A DNA stretch of 64,000 nt. It comes from Symsagittifera roscoffensis (Eukaryota > Xenacoelomorpha > Acoela > Convolutidae). Positions within the stretch are counted from its first letter, which is position 1; the number at the start of each line of letters is the position of its first letter. Under the pieces are notes generated by a model. It was not told where the DNA came from. It did not search any database and saw nothing but the letters and a program-made list of their open reading frames with translations. Both the position numbers and the translations under genes were made by a program. Shown in pieces: positions 45,143 through 55,118 of this stretch. The DNA lies in the NCBI RefSeq assembly GCF_963678635.1, contig NC_087063.1, positions 21,458,701-21,522,700 on the forward strand. The letters run 5' to 3'.

Positions 45143-45767
45143 AGATTTTTCTCTTGCTGGGCATACAAAGAAGTGTCTTTTTTGAATGATTGCCCACCGT
45201 TTCGGAACTTCTGGGTTTCTGATATGTCAAGTGTTGGTTCTTTTTTAAGTTTCGTATTTGTGTTTGAGAAATATGCAGCTGGGTTTTTTACGTACTGCGG
45301 GTGGCCTGGGGTTCTTTTTTCATGGTAGAGCATATAAGCTAGCACATTTCAGGAATTAAGTAATGGATACAGAGTTTCTGTTTGACCCTCTTTGTCTAAA
45401 GCTAGGTAAAGCTGAGAAATGTGTTTTTTGTGAATGTCTCCCTTTTGTAGTTCGTTGAATTTATTAAAGTTTTCTTGTCTGCATGTTTTTGCTTCTTCGG
45501 TGTAGTTATTTAACACTGCTCTATATCTCGCCTCTCAATTTTGTTGCTGCGTTATATCTTCGGTCTCAACAGGTTGTTAAAGAATAGGAGCATGTATTGG
45601 TTAGCGTTCTGGTGCGTTAATAATGTCGTCAGTGTCTACGGAATTTTTTGCTATGATTGTGAGATGGAAATTTTCTGCCAATTTTTTTCAATTGTGGGGG
45701 ATGTCGTTTGCTGAATGGTTTCAGAAGAAGTCTAATCCTCGTAGATTTGAATTGGTTGACTACACCA

Positions 45768-46084
45768 AGTAAAAGAATTCTCTTGAAAAATCCTAAATAG
45801 AAAACTAAGAAACGATGGTTAAAGTAGAGATGTGTTTTAAAGAGATACTAACTACGCTATCCTATTTGTTTAAAATAGACTAAAACGGAGTTAAAAGACA
45901 AGAAAGATTAACAAGGTCTGATTGTTCGAAACAATGCTAACAAAATGAGCATTGGTTGTCCAAAAGCTACATCAATGTTGACGGGTAGTTTTTGGAACAT
46001 CATTGCAGCTGTATCACTTAATGTTTGTATAGCAATACCGTGAAAAGGTAAGTTGATGAGATCAAGATTGATTGATACTTCACA
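45768..46084 (-). repeat. LTR of copy C
   Basis: Duplicate of 42,106-42,423 with a small deletion near 45,989 (tagttttt in place of tagttaatt). Confidence 0.85.
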
Positions 46085-46287
46085 ATCCGTTTGCCGTTAA
46101 TTTTGATAAACAGCTGAAAAAACCTTTTGTCGGAGCAAAAAATTTGCTTTGTTTTGAAAAGTTACATTTACAACTTTCTCAGATTATCTCAGTCTGCCAG
46201 TCATTCCACTATTTCAGAGTCCTTATAAAATGAAGTTGAAATTGATTATCACCGGTTCGTTTCTATTCGCACAAAATATTGATATCG

Positions 46288-46596
46288 AGAACAACCGTAC
46301 AATTGATCCCCCACCAAATCAATTAAGGGGGAAAAATGTGAATTTTCTAAAAACTAGCTTTGAGTATAGTCTATATTCGTTCATAATTGACCCAATTTGC
46401 TTAAAAAAAACGAATTAAAAAATCAATTTGTGTAAATTAACTGCATACAAAAGCAATCCCGTTCTTGCGCGTTTCATCTGCGCGTTTGTATTAATTGCAC
46501 ACTCTTTAAAAAATTAATTTTCAGGTTTAATTCATGCTTGGGGGCATTCTACGGGAGGTAAATTAGGTGGAGAGGGGAAGATTGTACGGTTGATTC
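46288..46596. mobile_element. Merlin-derived MITE, copy 3
   Basis: Tandem-duplicate of copy 2. Its right part, cttgggggcattctacggg then aggtggagaggggaagattg, is very close to the left end of the full Merlin element read inverted. Confidence 0.75.
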
Positions 46597-46702
46597 AGAT
46601 ATTTTATGACAGCAGCAAAGTCACACATATTCACTCTCTGGTTCAGCCAATTGCTTGAAAGCTTCAGATTATCTTCCAATGGAATCTCTTTGATGGGAAG
46701 TT

Positions 46703-47218
46703 ATGGAATATTAGTGCATAATATCGACAAATATTAATTCCATTCATTTAGTCATGTTGCTAAAACATCATTTTTTATTCATAAATTATCATTCTCTTGC
46801 TCCAGAAGACGACAAAGCTTCTCTGGTTCTCCGTTGGGATGGACTCGTTAAGCAAAAACATTGAATAATCTCGGTAAAATTTTGCGGGTTGTTCCGAGTT
46901 TCAAAGCAAATTACGGAATATTTGTGCTCGGAATGTATTTTATTCAGACAATTTTTTTTGTTTTTTGAAACGTGAATTTTTCAAATATCAGCCAAAAAGT
47001 GTTGTTGTTTCAAGCTCAAACTCAAAAAGATATATTACTGACCATTTTTCTGAAATTATAAAAGACTAGAGATTGCAAATTTGACCAATTTGGGACAATG
47101 AATGGGTTTTGTTAAGGCAAACACTACTCCATGTACATTAAAGGGCAGTCCAAATACTCAGGGCTTCGCCCTGATATGAGCAGTCTTGTTGTTCTGATTT
47201 TCGTTGTTCCGAGTGAGA
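46703..47218. repeat. R repeat, partial unit
   Basis: Blocks gcataatatcgacaaatatt, ggttctccgttgggatgg, ggaatatttgtgctcgg and tcaagctcaaactcaaaaag. It contains the stem-loop tcagggcttcgccctga at 47,158-47,174. It ends where the T+Q fragment joins (ccgagtgag|actttgg). Confidence 0.75.
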
Positions 47219-48561
47219 CTTTGGTATTAATTTTGAAAACTGAGCTGAAGCTGGTGGAGTTCAGTGAAAACCAATAGTTTGCTTCTAATCACATGTAACC
47301 GCTTTTTAAAAGAAGAAACACTTCTCCAAGAGAACTAAAGAGCAATTGCATTTGATTAGAGTAATTTACAGAGCAATTAAAAATGATCAACATATTTATT
47401 CAAATAAATGATGTGCAAGGAAATTTTAAAACCTTTTGATTAAATGTACCGATCCTCAGGCAGTTGATATCCCGCATTGGAGTTCCATGAATAAAAATCT
47501 ATTATAATTGAGTTTCCTTGTCAGTGTCCACAAAAGTGTAAACAAATCAATTATAAGCAATTAAATATGGATTATAATGCTACTACTATTTTTCGAGGCA
47601 ACAAAATCCTTTTTTCATCCATTATAATCGATTTTTTTTCTTCACTTTTTTGGACACTGACAATGAAACTAAATTATCATAGGTTTTTTTCCATTTCACT
47701 GAGATGCGATTTTCAACGCACGTAAAGTCTTTTCTACGTTTGTTTTAAGCTAAAGTTGGATAAGTTGGTTACTTGTTGTTCAATTTAATTTTTTCTTGCC
47801 TAACTCTGGTAATTTTGTTTCTTTTTTTATGTTACTCAAAAACTGAATTTTGTTCCTTTCAACAATTTTGTTAAATTATTAGAAACTTTTTTGGGAGGAG
47901 GGGTAAAGTTAGAGGTGGGCTAATCCCCCTTCAATTACCCCCTAGCGTTTGTCCATTTACAACAACCCCCCGGGGGGCTGTTCAGGTGGGGGAGGGAGGT
48001 GGGTTCAGGTGGGGGGGGGGTTTCAGTCAGGTGGGGGGTTGTTCAGTGGGGAATGGGTTGGGTTCAGGTGTAGGGGGGGGGGGGGTTGTTCCTTTGGGAG
48101 GTGTTCAGTGGGGGGTCAGTGTGGTGTGGGGGGAGGGTAGCAAAGGGAAAGCGGTAGGGGGTGCAAAGGGGAAAACGTTAGAGGTGGGAGCTCAACGGAG
48201 TTTTTTTTGCATTTTGAGTTTAGGTTTAGAAATGGATTAGGCCGTACACCCGCTTTGCAAAGTTTCCGCATACCTCACTTGATAAATGCAGAAGTTCTTG
48301 CAAAATTTTGCACGACGCGCGAAACAAAAATAAAGTGGAAAAAAAACGTTTTTATGTGATTTTCTCTGGTTGTAAAATCCATTATAGTGAATTCCAAATG
48401 AATTAAAATGCATTTCGTTTCGGCGAGAAAAAATATATTTAAATCCATTTTTAGTCCAATTTTGTTGTCTGAACGCAACATGGGAATCAATTATATTTAC
48501 AACATTGTAGACAACGAAAATCCATTATAATCGATTTGTTTTCACTTTTCCTAAATGCGAG
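47219..48561 (-). mobile_element. Captured T fragment plus element Q, copy 2
   Basis: 47,219-47,470 is the inverted equivalent of 10,614-10,864. Q follows from 47,471 (CCCGCATTGGAG) to 48,561 (...aaatgcgag). Its outer end is directly joined to R sequence, with about 22 bp of R missing at the site. Inside Q a G-rich tract (about 47,971-48,190) starts with CCCCCCGGGGGG and repeats ttcaggtggggg-type units. Confidence 0.75.
47971..48190 (+). repeat. G-rich minisatellite inside Q, copy 2
   Basis: Runs of G up to about 14 separated by ttcagt/ttcaggt words. Many G-runs of three or more in close spacing make G-quadruplex formation likely on this strand. ORFs reading Gly-rich peptides here are by-products. 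Confidence 0.85.
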
Positions 48562-50150
48562 TCATTTTTTACTTCAGACGGATTTAAAAAAAAAAACAAA
48601 ATTGATCCAAAAATCCGAAAATCCAAAAATTGATCCAAAAATTGATCTTTGGATTGCCGAGCAAGTTTGCTTGCACAAGGCTAAAATGCGGAGAATCGCA
48701 TCGCTGCTTGAATCATGCTTTGATGTTTTCAATACGCGAATGGTTCCATTTTTAATTCAGGCCCACTTTAGCTGGTCATATTATTTTTCCGAATTTTGAA
48801 GAAAACGGAATTTTTATGCTCGGTGTGGTTGTTTTATTCAGTCAATTTTTGCCGGTCGATATAAAATTTTTTGACAAGAAATTTTGAACCTCATAGGAGA
48901 TATCAACTTCTTGAGTTCAAACGTAAAATGATATTTAAGCTCAATTTTTTTTTGTAAAATTATGGTTGTTTTAAAATTGCCAAATTGGGTAAGTTTTGGA
49001 GTAAATTATACACGCTTTGAAGAATTTTTTCATTTTGCTGAGAGTGGATTGCGAATTTTTTATGCGTGACGATTTATGCCTCATAATAAAATCATTCTAT
49101 TTTAATTTGATTTGAGGCTTGCTATAATTGGCCGTACTAATTCCGTACGACTCAAAATTTTACACTTTAATTTTGTCCAAGGTTCTTTTCCTAAAAACTA
49201 TTCGATATGAATCAAGGCACAGTCGGAGTATTCAGGAAATTGCCCTGATATATGGAAAATCTTGTTTTTTCTTAAAATTTAGCACTTTTATTCAATCTTG
49301 ACAGTACAAGCATTATAATATATCAAAAAATTTACTTTTTGAGAACAAAACTATTCGAAACCAAATAAGGGTCATTCTAAACTTCAGTGCAAAGACGATC
49401 AATGCAGGAAGATAGTGAAAAAGACAAGCAGCTAGAGATAACCAAAGTTCTCTGAACTTTTTTAAATATAAATTCTTCGCAGCAATTCTGATCTAAGTGA
49501 CTTGAACCTAAATCTGTTCAATAATTTTTATGGCTGAATCACGACCTGATGTTTTATATTGATATCCTTAGGTGCATCTTTCAGTTATATTCAAAACTTT
49601 AAACCTAAAACCATAATCGTTTGCCGTTGTTAACTGAAGACTTTTATTTCTTAGTTTCAAAGAAATCGTCAATAGAATCTCTTTGAAAGAAAATCCTGGA
49701 ATCTTTAGTGCATATTTTTGACAAATCTTCGTCCCGTTCCATTAGTAGTTTTGCTAAAACATCGTTTTTTATTCTTAAATTGTCATTCTCATGATCCAGA
49801 AAATCGACAAAATCTTCGGCTTCTCCGTTGGGATGGACTCGTTAAACCAAATCTTTGAATAGTGTTGGTAAAATTCTGCTGGTTGTTATGAATTTTAAAA
49901 AAAATAACGGAATATTCGGTCTTGGGATGTAATTTAATCAGCCGAACTTCGCTTTTTTTTTTGAATAAAAAATTGTTTTAAATATCAGCCTAAAAATTTT
50001 TTGTTTCAAGCTCAAATTCAAAAAGATATATAAGTGAGAATTTTTTTGAAATTATAAAAATTTAGAGATCAACAATTTGACCTATTTGGGACAAATAATC
50101 CATGTACATTAAAGGGCAATCGAAATACTCAGATTTTCACCCTGATACGA
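48562..50150. repeat. R repeat, unit after Q
   Basis: Carries cgatctttggattgc, gcggagaatcgcatcgctgc, ttcaatacgcgaatggttcc, gctcggtgtggtt, gagttcaaacgtaaaatg, agataaccaaagttctctga and gtgcatctttcagttatatt blocks in R order. No supportable gene. Confidence 0.75.
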
Positions 50151-51875
50151 GCAGTCTTGTTATTCCGAACTTCGAAGAAAGTCAGGAATATATCTGCCGG
50201 GGTTGGTTTGTTTGTTAGCTTAGACCGATTTCACGAAAGCTGACTGAGCATGGGTAGGGTTCCGAAAATCCAAGAATCAAGCCGAAAATCGATCTTTGGA
50301 TTGCCGAGCGAGTTTGCTTGAGCAAGGCTAAAATGAAGAAAATGGCATCGCAGTTCTAATTTTTAATACGCGACTGGTTCCACTTTGAATTGAGGCCCTC
50401 TTTGTTTGGTCATATTAATGTTCCGTATTTCAAAGAAAAAACGGAAAATTTATGCTCGGTGTGGTTTTGTATTTAAGTCAATTTTAGCCGATCGAAATAA
50501 TAGTTCCGACGAAAAAAAATTATAACCCATTGGAGATATCACTCTCTTGAGTTCAAACGTAAAATAATAATTCACCTCAAATTTTTTTGTAAAGTTCTGA
50601 GTGTTTGAATATCGCCAACTTGGCGATGTTTGGGACAAAATCAAGCGCGCTTTGAAGAATTAATTATATTGCTGAGAGAACAACGCGAATTATCTATGCG
50701 TGGCAAATTATCCCCTACATCAAAGTTGTTCCAAATTTATTTAGAGCCAGCTATAATTTCTCATATTAATTTCCTAAGATTCATGATTTTAACTTTGATT
50801 TTGACCATAAACAGGTTTTCAAAGTTTTCTTTTCTCAAAAGTTATTCGATATGAACCGTGGGAAAGTTGAAACAATGAATGCTTTGCTCTGATATACAAA
50901 AAATCTTGTTTTTTTTTAAAAATTTAGCACTTAAATTTGATTTTGATAGTAAAAGCAGTATAATGTATCAAAAATTTTACTTTTCGAGAACAAAACTGTT
51001 CAAAACCAAATAAGGGTCATTCTAAACATTCAGGGCTTTGCGCTGATGTACGAGCAGTTTTGCTTTAAACTGCTCGTATGACGATCAGTGCAAAGACGAT
51101 TAGTGCAGGATGATGGTGAAAAAGACGATCAGCTAGAGATAACCAACATTATCTGAACTCTTTTAATAGTTTCGTCGCAGCAATTTTGATCTAAGTGACT
51201 TGAACCTAAATCTATTTTAAAAATTTTTTATGATAGATCCACGACTTGATATTTTATATTTAACCTTCTTAGGTGCATCTTCCAGTTATATTCAAAACTT
51301 TAAACCTAACAGCATAATCATTTGCAGTTGTTAATTGAAGTTTTATATTTCTTATACTCAAAGAAAACATCTATGGAATCTCTTTGAAAAGTAGTCCTGG
51401 AACATTTTAATGCATAATTTCGACAAATATTAGTCCCATTTAATTAATCATGTTGCTTACATAGTTTTTTATTCCTAAATTGTCATTCGCATGATACAGA
51501 AAAACGACAAAATTCTTCTGGTTCTCCGTTGGGATGGACTCGTTAAACAAAAACATTGAATAATGTCGGTAAAATTCTACAGGTTGTTCCGACTTTTAAA
51601 GCAAATTACGGAATATTTGTGCTCGGGATGTATTTTATTCAGACAAGTTTCGGTTTTTTTTGAAAGGAGATTTCTTCAAATATCAGCCAAAAAGTGTTGT
51701 TGTTTCAAGCTCAAGTTCGAAAAGATATATTACTGACCATTTTTCTGAAATTATAAAAGACTAGAGGTCGCAAATTTGACCAATTTGGGACAATGAATGG
51801 GTTTTTTTAAGGCAAACACTACTCCATGTTCCCTAAAGGACAGTCCGAATACTCAGGGCATCGCCCTGATAAGAG
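50151..51875. repeat. R repeat, full ~1.7-kb unit
   Basis: Runs from gagcagtcttgttattccga to the next gagcagtcttgttgctcca. It appears to be two related ~0.85-kb halves: both carry a gctcgg(tgtggtt/gatgtatt) block, then a ggagat block, a gtt/gctcaa(ac/at) block, a gtaaa/gaaatta block and a gcca/gcaaa-ttggac-like block in the same order. Confidence 0.7.
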
Positions 51876-52352
51876 CAGTCTTGTTGCTCCAAAGATTGAA
51901 GAAAGTGAGGAATATATCTTCCCGGGTTGGTTTAATTTTTAGTTCAGACCGATTTCACAAAATTTTACTAAATATGTGTGGGGTTCAAAAATCCAATAAT
52001 CGATCCAAAAATTAATCTGTGGATTACCGAGCAAGTTTGCTTGCACAAGGCTTGAATGCGGATAATAGCATCGCTGCTCGAATCATGCTTTGATATTTTC
52101 AATACGCAAATGGTTTCAATTCGAATTGAGGCCTACTTTAGTTGGTCATATCATTGTTCCGACTTTCGAAGAAAATGGAGAAATTATGCTCGGTGTGATT
52201 TTTTATCCAGTCAATTTTTGCTAAAGGAAATATTATTTTTCGACAAAATTTTTTTAGCCCCATTGGAGATATCGACTTCCTGAGTTCAAACGTAAAACTA
52301 AATTTCACCTCAAACGTTTTTTTGCGAAATTCTGAGTGTTTGAAAATTGCCA
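51876..52352. repeat. R repeat, unit cut by the duplication junction
   Basis: Begins like other R units and stops in gaaaattgcca, where unit 2 of the 6.5-kb duplication restarts. The full continuation of this unit survives at 58,882. Confidence 0.8.
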
Positions 52353-52595
52353 AGATACTAACTACGCTATCCTATTTGTTTAAAATAGACCAAAACGGAG
52401 TTAAAAGACAAGTAAGATTAACAAAGTCTGATTGTTCGAAACAATGCTAACAAAATGAGCATTGGTGATCCAAAAGCTACATCAATGTTGACGGGTATTT
52501 AATTAGAACATCATAGCAGCTGTATCACTTAATGTTTGTACAGCAATACCGTGAAAAGGTAAGTTGATGAGATCAAGATTGATCGATACTTCACA
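52353..52595 (-). mobile_element. Truncated Ty3/Gypsy LTR (copy D)
   Basis: Homologous to the outer ~240 bp of the LTR at 45,768-46,084, ending cttcaca. It lost its inner part at the duplication junction. Its variants (for example gatcgatacttcaca) differ from both B and C, so it separated from them before B and C were duplicated. Confidence 0.85.
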
Positions 52596-52798
52596 ATCCG
52601 TTTGCCGTTAAATTTGATAAACGGCTGAAAAAACCTTTTGTCGGAGCAAAAAATTTGCTTTGTTTTGAAAAGTTACATTTACAACTTTCTCAGATTATCT
52701 CAGTCTGCCAGTCATTCCACTATTTCAGAGTTCTTATAAAATGAAGTTGAAATTGATTATCACCGGTTCATTTCTATTCGCACAAAATATTGATATCG

Positions 52799-53116
52799 AG
52801 ATTAACCGTACAATTCATCCCCCACCGAATCAATTAAGGGGGAAAATGTGAATTTTCTAAAAACTAGCTTTGAGTATAGTCTATATTCGTTCACAATTGA
52901 CCCAATTTGCCTTAAAAAAACGAATTAAAAAATCAATTTGTGTAAATTAACTGCATACAAAAGCAATCCCGTTTCAAAAAAGGAAAATCAATTTCATCTG
53001 CGCGTTTGTATCAATTGCATACTCTTTAAAAAATTAATTTTCAGGTTTAATTCATGCTTGGGGGCATTCGACGGGAAGTAAGTTAGGTGGAGAGGGGAAG
53101 ATTGTACGGTTGATTC
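52799..53116. mobile_element. Merlin-derived MITE, copy 4
   Basis: Same structure as copies 1-3. The left end reads attaaccgtacaattcatcc. Confidence 0.7.
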
Positions 53117-53761
53117 AGATATTTTATGGCAGCAGCAAAGTCACACATATTCACTCTCTGGTTCAGCCAATTGCTTGAAAGCTTCATATTATATTCCAAT
53201 GGAATCTCTTTAATGGGAAGTTATGGAATATTAGTGCATAATATCGACAAATATTAATCCCATTCATTTAGTCATGTTGCTAAAACATCATTTTTTATTC
53301 ATAAATTGTCATTCTCTTGCTCCAGAAAAACGACAAAGCTCCTCTGGTTCTCCGTTGGGATGGACTCGTTAAGCAAAAACATTGAATAGTCTCGGTAAAA
53401 TTTTGCGGGTTGTTCCGAGTTTCAAAGCAAATTACGGAATATTTGTGCTCGGAATGTATTTTATTCAGACAATTTTTTTTGTTTTTTGAAACGTGAATTT
53501 TTCAAATATCAGCCAAAAAGTGTTGTTGTTTCAAGCTCAAACTCAAAAAGATATATTACTGACCATTTTTCTGAAATTATAAAAGACTAGAGATTGCAAA
53601 TTTGACCAATTTGGGACAATGAATGGGTTTTGTTAAGGCAAACACTACTCCATGTACATTAAAGGGCAGTCCAAATACTCGGGGCTTCGCCCTGATATGA
53701 GCAGTCTTGTTGTTCTGATTTTCGTTGTTCCGATATGAGCAGTCGTGTTGTTCCGAGTGAG
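53117..53761. repeat. R repeat, partial unit (second 6.5-kb copy)
   Basis: Counterpart of 46,597-47,218. It includes an extra gatatgagcagtcgtgttgt duplication near 53,733. Confidence 0.75.
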
Positions 53762-55118
53762 ACTTTGGTATTAATTTTGAAAACTGAGCTGAAGCTGGTG
53801 GAGTTTAGTGAAAACCAATAGTTTGCTTCTAATCACACGTAACCGCTTTTTAAAAGAAGAAACACTTCTCCAAGAGAACTAAAGAGCAATTGCATTTGAT
53901 TAGAGTAATTTACAGAGCAATTAAAAATGATCAACATATTTATTCAAATAAATGATGTGCAAAGAATTTTTAAAACCTTTTGATTAAATGTACCGATCCT
54001 CAGGCAGTTGATATCCCGCATTGGAGTTCCATGAATAAAAATCTATTACAATTGAGTTTCCTTGTCAGTGTCCACAAAAGTGTAAACAAATCAATTATAA
54101 GCGATTAAATATGGATTATAATACTACTATTTTTCGAGGCAACAAAATCCTTTTTTCATCCATTATAATCGATTTTTTTTTCAGTTTTTTGGACACTGAC
54201 AATGAAACTAAATTATCATAGGTTTTTTTCCATTTCACTGAGATGCGATTTTCAACGCACGTAAAGTCTTTTCTACGTTTGTTTGAAACTAAAGTTGGAT
54301 ACGTTGGTTACTTGTTGTTCAATTCAATTTTTTCTTGCCTAACTCTGGTATTTTTGTTTCTTTTTTATGTTACTCAAAAACTGAATTTTGTTCCTTTCAA
54401 CAATTTTGTTAAATTATTAGAAACTTTTTTGGGAGGAGGGGTAAAGTTAGAGGTGGGCTAATCCCCCTTCAATTACCCCCTAGCGTTTGTCCATTTACAA
54501 CAACCCCCCGGGGGGCTGTTCAGGTGGGGGAGGGAGGTGGGTTCAGGTGGGGAGGGGGGGTTTCAGTCAGGTGGGGGGTTGTTCAGTGGGGGTGGGGTGG
54601 GTTCAGGTGTAGGGTGGGGGGGGGGGGTTGTTCCGTTGGGAGGTGTTCAGTGGGGGGGGGTTCAGTGTGGTGTGGGGGAGGGTAGCAAAGGGACAAGCGG
54701 TAGGAGGGTTGAAGGGGTGCAAAGGGGCAAACGTTAGAGGTGGGAGCTCAACGGAGTTTTTTTTGCAATTTGAGTTTAGGTTTAGAAATGGATTAGGCCG
54801 TACACTCGCATTGCAAAGTTTCCGCATAACTCACTTGATAAATGCAGAAGTTCTTGCAAATTTTGCACGACGCGCGAAACAAAAATAAAGTGGAAAAAAG
54901 AAACGTTTTAATGTGATTTTCTCTGGTTATAAAATCCATTATAATGAATTCCAAATGAATTAAAATGCATTTCGTTTTGGCGAGAAAAAATGTATTTAAA
55001 TCCATTTTTAGTTCAATTTTGTTGTCTGAACGCAACATGGGAATCGATTATATTTACAACATTGTAGACAACGAAAATCCATTATAATCGATTTGTTTTC
55101 ACTTTTCTTAAATGCGGG
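53762..55118 (-). mobile_element. Captured T fragment plus element Q, copy 3
   Basis: Counterpart of 47,219-48,561. Q runs from 54,015 (CCCGCATT) to 55,118 (aaatgcggg, intact terminus) and abuts R sequence tcgttttttacttcagacgg. The G-rich tract is at about 54,505-54,745. Confidence 0.75.

Larger units (their letters stand above)
43052..46084 (-). mobile_element. Ty3/Gypsy copy C (truncated after RNase H)
   Basis: Duplicate of copy B: LTR 45,768-46,084, PBS-like site 45,749-45,767, Gag zinc knuckle 45,101-45,142, protease region 44,360-44,917, RT 43,515-44,116 with the same YLGE, and RNase H end 43,102-43,465. It has no linker ORF or integrase because the duplication breakpoint lies in RNase H-proximal sequence. 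All frames carry the same defects as copy B. Confidence 0.85.
43052..46702. repeat. 3,665-bp tandem duplication, unit 2 (contains copy C)
   Basis: Nearly identical by eye to 39,387-43,051 with few substitutions and small indels, for example a changed stretch at about 46,461-46,478. This is the youngest large duplication in the window. Confidence 0.9.
45843..52352. repeat. 6.5-kb tandem duplication, unit 1
   Basis: Begins agatactaactacgctatcc inside the LTR of copy C and ends gaaaattgcca. The next base restarts agatactaactacgct. It contains the LTR end, MITE copy 3, R units and an inserted T+Q fragment. Confidence 0.9.

Noticed and set aside
47949..48240. Glycine-rich ORFs across the G-tract (also 54,537-54,888)
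   Set aside because: They are translations of a G-rich minisatellite inside element Q and change frame and length between copies.
48536..48799. Recurrent ORF reading RIASLLESCFDVFNTRMVP in several R units
   Set aside because: Repeated only because R DNA is repeated; frames around it break and no family is recognised.
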